Shown here in pieces: positions 7,501 to 10,089 of a stretch of 10,089 nucleotides of DNA. Position 1 is the first letter of the stretch; every line of letters begins with the position of its first letter. The notes beneath the pieces are model-generated. The model saw nothing but the letters and a program-made list of their open reading frames with translations. It was not told where the DNA came from and did no database searches. Origin of the DNA: Chloroflexota bacterium (lineage in GTDB: Bacteria > Chloroflexota > Anaerolineae > UBA1429); assembly GCA_012513595.1 (NCBI GenBank), contig JAAZBY010000692.1:1-10089 (forward strand), written 5' to 3'. A program made the translations under genes and the position numbers.

Positions 7501-7972
7501 AACGCTCTACTACTCCCTGGGCCTAGAGGGGATCAACGATCGGGCGGACCTGACCTCCCGCGCCGGCCTTCTGGATCGCTCTTTGCGCTGGCTGCTGAGC
7601 GACGTTACCGCGTCGTTGGAGCCTGAGTACGTCGGCGCGCCGGGCGAGCCGACCTCGGTGGCTTGCGCGGCCAAGTCGACCTTGGGAGAGATATCACACC
7701 ATGAATGGGCGGTGGGGGGCCGCGTCGTCGAGGGGAGCGGAGCCTCGCTCTTACTCTATCTGGACGAGGGCACCTATCCTGTACAGGTCACGGTGACCGA
7801 TTCGCTGGGGCACCGTGCGGTGGCCGCCAGCACAGTGCGCACCCTCCCCGGTGGAGGCTCCACCCTGACGGTGACGCCCTTCTCGGCCACCGCCGGCGGC
7901 CAGGCGACCTTTACTGCCAGGTTGCGCAACCAGGGCGTCGCATCCCTGGCGATGGCCGTGCGCCTCCCCTAG
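4514..7972 (+). CDS. secreted S8 subtilisin-like protease, ended by an in-frame TAG
   Basis: This is an exported serine protease of 1152 residues as read. A signal peptide (Arg-rich N-end, ALLAAALVCAASVV, cleavage after ASA about residue 31) is followed by an I9-like propeptide (about 40-155). The catalytic domain has Asp182 (VAILDSGID), His244 (HGTHLAGIVAG), oxyanion Asn350 (AAGNGG) and Ser584 (SGTSVAAAHVAG). A protease-associated domain of about 416-516 is inserted before the Ser block. Next come a beta-sandwich (about 655-755), a region like a class I glutamine-amidotransferase fold (about 760-1016, from VLVIDNDFSQF), and a PKD-like domain (about 1034-1109). A last beta-domain is then cut by TAG at 7970-7972. 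The frame continues protein-like to 8224, so the gene looks nonsense-interrupted by one base. The triad and propeptide are intact, so proteolysis should not depend on the lost part. Substrates are unknown. Confidence 0.93.
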   Translation: MASQYATRIRALLAAALVCAASVVPTRPASAAPSMQQQVAGQGLGSRVILRLAGDPVAATERALGGRAATPDGAARLSQQAEALNALTAEAVALAQQAVPGIVAESSFTFLFHGVTLRLPAENPEEARRALRAMPGVEALYEEEEFRPSLYASLAQIGAPQVWSALGGRSQAGQGVRVAILDSGIDPQHPMMSSAGLAYPPGTPLGDARYTSEKVIAARIYVRPTDPPIAGEGTPIPGERGSAHGTHLAGIVAGAPVTATYLGGAVPLSGVAPGAWLMNYRVFYPSASGVEAAHTSELLAAVEDAVADGAQVLLAGWTSASGLLPAASPLAAALQAAMDRGCTVVAAAGNGGPQPGSTSALPGGDERVITVGSVSKPQVIVGDWVDVTAPQPVVAELVDGRFGRADFGPSIAAPLGPLPYALVSTVATDGSTSACTPLPSSALAGRVAVAQRGECAFADKAYYAQQAGAVALVVVNSTDELTGMACSGSHCAPGALRIPTVLVPKGYGERLMAWATLHPHDAALRLDPTGRTVATAADVVAASSARGPAYLRYTKPDLVAPGEAVLSAAAGEQGLGYASISGTSVAAAHVAGAAALLRQAYPSWGHDETKAALMGSASGGVRADVDGAMRAALPLEQGAGRLDASAAYGTGLLVSPPAVSVPALLPGRSAPVTLRLRDVRAGGGPLTYTVGLLSVGGLALGGAGSVVLTAGQEVTRTLQISVSSSTPAGDLQTWLTVSDGAHTARLPLWVHVEPPLRKGAVLVIDNDFSQFESYNNYTEYVDSALAAAGWSHEVWDADKHYGSPQTIPDLADLQEYRAIIWVTGDNRHPDGYYQLPTPLTRDDQALLAQYLDGGGRLLALGQNLAEASDVNPDSDPVYGRSAFLHHYLGARWLQGSLFGADDGTAWPPDGSASVVGVPGTFLSGVGLDLGVSGDGAGNQTSIDEIAPGGLADGQDRDQVYPVLAAVGAQPLGEGYAGVAKACEPSEAGVPLACPYRTLYYSLGLEGINDRADLTSRAGLLDRSLRWLLSDVTASLEPEYVGAPGEPTSVACAAKSTLGEISHHEWAVGGRVVEGSGASLLLYLDEGTYPVQVTVTDSLGHRAVAASTVRTLPGGGSTLTVTPFSATAGGQATFTARLRNQGVASLAMAVRLP

Positions 7973-8224
7973 CCCGTGGGCTTGGAGTATGCCTCGCACG
8001 ACGGGGCGGGCTGGGATGGTCAAGCGCTGGCCTGGTCGGGCCCGGTGGGGGCTGGGCAGGAGCACGTCGTGAGCCTCGTTGGGCGCGTGGCGGCCGCCGC
8101 GCGGGAGGGGATCGTCGCCACGGCGGACGTTACCGCTGGCGGTGAGTCGTTCCGCCGCTCGGCGCGACTCTGGATCGGAACGCGCATGGTACTGCCCTTG
8201 GTGGTCAAGAGAGGCACGCCCTAA
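7973..8224 (+). pseudogene. detached C-terminal end of the subtilase, same frame after the TAG
   Basis: These 83 in-frame codons follow the TAG directly, without a ribosome binding site, and end at TAA (8222-8224). The text PVGLEYASHDGAGWDGQALAW then GQEHVVSLVGRV and EGIVATADVTAGG completes the DUF11/Ig-like beta-domain begun before the stop (TPFSATAGGQATFTARLRNQG). The end, RLWIGTRMVLPLVVKRGTP, resembles the LPLV tail I recall at the C-terminus of many secreted Chloroflexota proteins. Reverting TAG to CAG would give RLPQPVGLEY and a protein of 1236 residues. It is probably not translated alone. Readthrough, a sequencing error or a genuine mutation all remain possible. Confidence 0.75.
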
Positions 8225-8231
8225 GGGAGGG

Positions 8232-8295
8232 CCAGCGGCTGGGAGGACCAGGCGCTGGGAGGACCAGGCGCTGGGAGGACCAGCGGCTGAGAAGG
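8232..8295. repeat. four 16-bp tandem repeats
   Basis: Units at 8232-8247, 8248-8263, 8264-8279 and 8280-8295 share the pattern CCAG-N3-CTGGGAGGA. The N3 is CGG, GCG, GCG, CGG, and the last unit has two changes near its end. Each unit can fold a small CCAG/CTGG hairpin. The array starts 7 bp after the TAA at 8224, between two convergent genes. The 12-mer GGGAGGACCAGG recurs outside the array at 9562-9573. Confidence 0.85.
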
Positions 8296-8310
8296 CCGGC
8301 CGCCTCGGGC

Positions 8311-8350
8311 AAAAACGCTGGGGAGGGCTGCATATGCCAGCCCTCCCCAG
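8311..8350 (-). terminator. Rho-independent terminator of the lipoprotein gene
   Basis: The arms 8318-8330 and 8338-8350 are perfectly complementary over 13 bp (CTGGGGAGGGCTG) with a 7-nt loop. On the minus strand the stem is followed by CG and then TTTTT (8315-8311), a classic intrinsic terminator 26 bp past the lipoprotein stop. It may also limit transcription from the convergent protease gene. Confidence 0.92.
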
Positions 8351-8375
8351 TGACATGCCTGCAGTGGCAGAAGCG

Positions 8376-9443
8376 CTATTCCGCGTTCATGATCAGCACG
8401 TCCGTGCCGCCAGAGGCCTCGTTCACCACGACGCTGACCTTCCGCTCACCCTTGGTGAAGATCAGGTTGGCGCCCGCAGTGCTCTCGTCCGCGTTGTACG
8501 TCCAGCCAGCGTCGGCCATCGCCTGCTCATACCAGGTGGCGACGTCGGCCACGGTCTTGCCCGCCACGCGGTAGGTCGTCATCCCCATGATCGACATCAT
8601 GTCGGCCGCACCGGCCATGACCGGGATGTCGTCAGAGATGCCGGCCTTCTCTACGCCGGCAGGCGGCACGATCTCGATCGGCTCGTTGATGGCGGTGACG
8701 TTGGTAGTAAACTCGTTGTGCGAGACTTTGCCGTCCGAATCCTTGACCGTGTAGCTCCAGGCCGAGCGCACGGCCACACCGTACTCCTCAGACACCCAGA
8801 TCTTGTAGAACGCCTCCTGGACGACTCCGCCGATGGAGGCGAGCGCTGTGAGGCCCTCGTCGTACTCGCAGACGTAGCGGGCCGAACGATAGCCGTTAAC
8901 GGTTTCCGTCCCGTCGGCCTTGCAGCCCTCGGCGCTGCTCGGATCCAGTGTTCCCTCCGTCGGGAACAGCCCCTCTGCGCTCGAGGTGCTCATGGAGGTC
9001 CACTCGTCGCCCGAGCGGATGTACGAGTCACTGCCGATCTGGATCATCTCGAACTCGGTGCTGTGGGCGCGTACCGAGAGCATGTGCCGGGCCGGAGGAT
9101 CCTTTACGAACTCGGTGGTGATCTTCCAGCTGTCGGTGACGGTGCCGTCAACGGTCGACTTGGATTCCGTCTCAGAACGATAGCTGTTCAGGTTATCTAC
9201 CGGCGATACCTGCAGCTCCGTCGTCTCGGAAGGCGCAGAGGTCGGCGGCTCCACGGTAGCCTCCTGGCCGCCGGGCAGCTTCGTGGCGACTCCTTCTCCA
9301 GCGGCCACCGCCGTCGCCTCCAACCCCTCCAGCAGACCCTTGGCGTCGTCTCCGCCGAGCAGCTTGCCGACGAGGCCACACCCCTGTACCGCGAACATCA
9401 CGACGCCGAGGAGGCATACAGCAATCACTGTGTGCTTTCGCAT
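8376..9443 (-). CDS. LolA-like lipoprotein with a small C-terminal domain
   Basis: This is a 355-residue exported lipoprotein of unknown specific role. The signal MRKHTVIAVCLLGVVMFAVQGC ends in a lipobox with lipidated Cys22. A low-complexity linker rich in Gly, Glu, Thr, Ser and Pro runs to about residue 80. A beta-rich region of about 84-265 (NLNSYRSETESKS, HMLSVRAHSTEFEMIQIGSDSYIRSGDEW) resembles LolA/LppX-type periplasmic lipid-binding folds. It contains Cys174 and Cys192, a possible disulfide. The C-terminal domain (about 280-355) has VATWYEQAMADAGWTYN and IFTKGERKVSVVV, a pattern I recall from other bacterial lipoproteins. ATG at 9443 is chosen because it begins a textbook signal peptide and has GGAG 9 nt upstream; the in-frame ATG at 9470 would add nine residues. 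A weak TTGACG...TAGCAG promoter match lies just upstream. The LolA-like assignment is by overall pattern only. Confidence 0.88.
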   Translation of the reverse strand: MRKHTVIAVCLLGVVMFAVQGCGLVGKLLGGDDAKGLLEGLEATAVAAGEGVATKLPGGQEATVEPPTSAPSETTELQVSPVDNLNSYRSETESKSTVDGTVTDSWKITTEFVKDPPARHMLSVRAHSTEFEMIQIGSDSYIRSGDEWTSMSTSSAEGLFPTEGTLDPSSAEGCKADGTETVNGYRSARYVCEYDEGLTALASIGGVVQEAFYKIWVSEEYGVAVRSAWSYTVKDSDGKVSHNEFTTNVTAINEPIEIVPPAGVEKAGISDDIPVMAGAADMMSIMGMTTYRVAGKTVADVATWYEQAMADAGWTYNADESTAGANLIFTKGERKVSVVVNEASGGTDVLIMNAE

Positions 9444-9470
9444 ACGTTGGCGCTCCGTTCCTGCTACCAT

Positions 9471-9657
9471 CGTGCCTAGAGTCCGTCAAGCATGAGCTTG
9501 CCAGGCTCGCGGGCGACGCGTCAACCGCGCCGGCTGCTTGTGCGTGCGCGCTCCTCTCGAGGGGAGGACCAGGGGAGGCGAGCGGCGCGTCCGTGATCCC
9601 CGACTCGGCAGGGGGGCCACGCGCACCGCCCCTCGCGCCGCGTTACCGCAAGCAAGA
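9471..9657. other. intergenic stretch between ssrA and the lipoprotein gene
   Basis: No gene is supported in these 187 bp. On the minus strand TTGACG (9488-9483), a 17-bp spacer and TAGCAG make a poor promoter candidate for the lipoprotein gene. A near-palindrome, CTCCTCTCGAGGGGAG (9551-9566), and an isolated copy of the 12-mer found in the tandem repeats (9562-9573) are present. Confidence 0.4.
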
Positions 9658-9694
9658 GGTCCGGCAGCACGATCTATAACCGCACTGCCGGACC
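9658..9694 (-). terminator. terminator-like inverted repeat after ssrA
   Basis: GGTCCGGCAG (9658-9667) and CTGCCGGACC (9685-9694) form a perfect 10-bp stem with a 17-nt loop, starting 3 bp beyond the tmRNA 3' end. On the minus strand it is followed by TCTTGCTTG, which is only moderately T-rich, so it is a probable but imperfect intrinsic terminator. Confidence 0.6.
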
Positions 9695-9697
9695 ATC

Positions 9698-10087
9698 AGG
9701 TGGAGATGGCGGGAATCGAACCCGCGTCCAAGAAGTTCGACCAGAAACATGCTACAGGCTTAGTCAGGTCTTTGAGTCTTGCCAGGCTGGCCCCACCTGA
9801 CGGGGTCGCACCCTGGCCAGTCGATGCATCTTTGGCCGGCGGCATCGACGCCGCGCCGACCGCATCCCGATTTAGTCGACGCCTGCTCTCCCGCTCCCGG
9901 GATAAGCAAGGAGGCAGACGTGATCGGCTCTGCCGATCAGGTGGCTACGTTAGGTCGCTTAGGCGGCCATTGCGTAAGCCGGAGCATAAGTGTTGTTGGC
10001 ACTTATCGTTTGCCCCTGATTAACGAGGGTGAGGGACCTCGGCCTGCAGTCGCTGACCAGCCCTCCCTGTCGAAGCCTGTCATCCCC
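9698..10087 (-). ncRNA. ssrA: transfer-messenger RNA (tmRNA), one-piece
   Basis: tmRNA rescues stalled ribosomes with SmpB and adds a degradation tag. The 5' end GGGGATGACAGGCTTCGACA (from 10087) and the 3' end GCGGGTTCGATTCCCGC-CATCTCC-A (to 9701) form the tRNA-like domain. GGGGATG pairs with CATCTCC over 7 bp, with one G-U. The T-arm GCGGG-TTCGATT-CCCGC is intact. After the discriminator A the genome reads CCT, so the terminal CCA is not fully encoded and the last A must be added post-transcriptionally. The tag frame lies at 10000-9959. Total length is about 390 nt, normal for an unpermuted tmRNA. The promoter is outside the window. Confidence 0.96.
9959..10000 (-). other. tmRNA tag reading frame, ANNTYAPAYAMAA
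   Basis: Within ssrA the frame starting at resume codon GCC (10000-9998) reads A-N-N-T-Y-A-P-A-Y-A-M-A-A and ends in TAA (9961-9959). The ANN start and the YA(x)AA end are typical of tags. The upstream ATAAGT is compatible with the element that sets the resume codon. The end AMAA differs from the common ALAA. The exact resume codon is inferred, but the frame and stop are clear. Confidence 0.85.
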
Positions 10088-10089
10088 AA

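Noticed and set aside
7970..7972. Genome-wide reassignment of UAG to a sense codon.
   Set aside because: The regulator at the left edge, apt, the zinc-finger gene, the glycosyltransferase and the lipoprotein all end at TAG in the expected place.
8232..8295. Possible CRISPR array.
   Set aside because: The 16-bp units are directly adjacent with no unique spacers, and no cas gene is near.
8079..9479. Long plus-strand open frame of 466 codons across the lipoprotein gene.
   Set aside because: It crosses the tandem repeats, the terminator and the antisense of a convincing lipoprotein; the translation is low-complexity.
9697..9725. Separate tRNA gene suggested by the GGTTCGATTCC-type T-arm.
   Set aside because: The acceptor partner is about 380 bp away at 10081-10087, and the tag frame lies between, so it is the tRNA-like end of tmRNA.
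9538..10023. Plus-strand frame of 161 codons at the right end.
   Set aside because: It lies mostly on the antisense of tmRNA; part of the translation (MAGIEPAS) is the familiar artefact from the tRNA-like T-arm.

Overview
The window is GC-rich chromosomal DNA from a free-living bacterium, most likely a Chloroflexota (Anaerolineae- or Chloroflexia-like) member. This is an inference. It rests on the multidomain secreted subtilase with a glutamine-amidotransferase-like region and a C-terminal MVLPLVV tail, the LolA-like lipoprotein with a Thr/Ser/Pro linker, the type of glycosyltransferase, and the one-piece tmRNA. No phage, insertion sequence or CRISPR array is visible.

Layout, left to right. 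(1) Two paralogous OmpR/PhoB-type response regulators lie in tandem on the + strand (1-650, cut by the window edge, and 755-1444), without a histidine kinase in view. They end at a near-perfect 17-bp hairpin terminator (1467-1502) that also faces the convergent operon. (2) A minus-strand two-gene operon follows: apt (adenine phosphoribosyltransferase, 2576-2058, TTG start) and, 20 bp downstream, a TraR/DksA-type C4 zinc-finger protein (2037-1582). A strong sigma70-type promoter (TTGACT-17-TACAAT, 2801-2773) drives it through a leader of about 190 nt. (3) A divergent control region carries an extended -10 promoter (TGCTATAAT, 2937-2945) for a + strand GT-A glycosyltransferase (3076-4371), whose metal-binding DxD motif reads Asp-Ala-Arg. 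(4) A large secreted S8 protease follows (4514-7972), with I9-like propeptide, catalytic triad, PA insert, GATase-like and PKD-like regions. An in-frame TAG interrupts it; the same frame stays open and protein-like for another 83 codons to 8224, including the family-type C-terminal tail. (5) Between this gene and the next lie four 16-bp tandem repeats (8232-8295) and a strong minus-strand terminator (8318-8350 with a T5 run). (6) A minus-strand lipoprotein (9443-8376) has a LolA-like domain and a small C-terminal domain. (7) The right end is a complete ssrA (tmRNA) gene on the minus strand (10087-9698) with a readable tag peptide, ANNTYAPAYAMAA, followed by a terminator-like inverted repeat.

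The genes do not form one obvious pathway. The apt/DksA-like pair links purine salvage with a possible transcription modulator of the stringent-response type, and the rest are independent signalling, envelope and housekeeping units. I see no clear new multi-gene system. The observations most worth checking are the amber interruption of the protease, the degenerate DxD in the glycosyltransferase, the unusual tmRNA tag ending in AMAA, and the ABBA-ordered repeat cluster.
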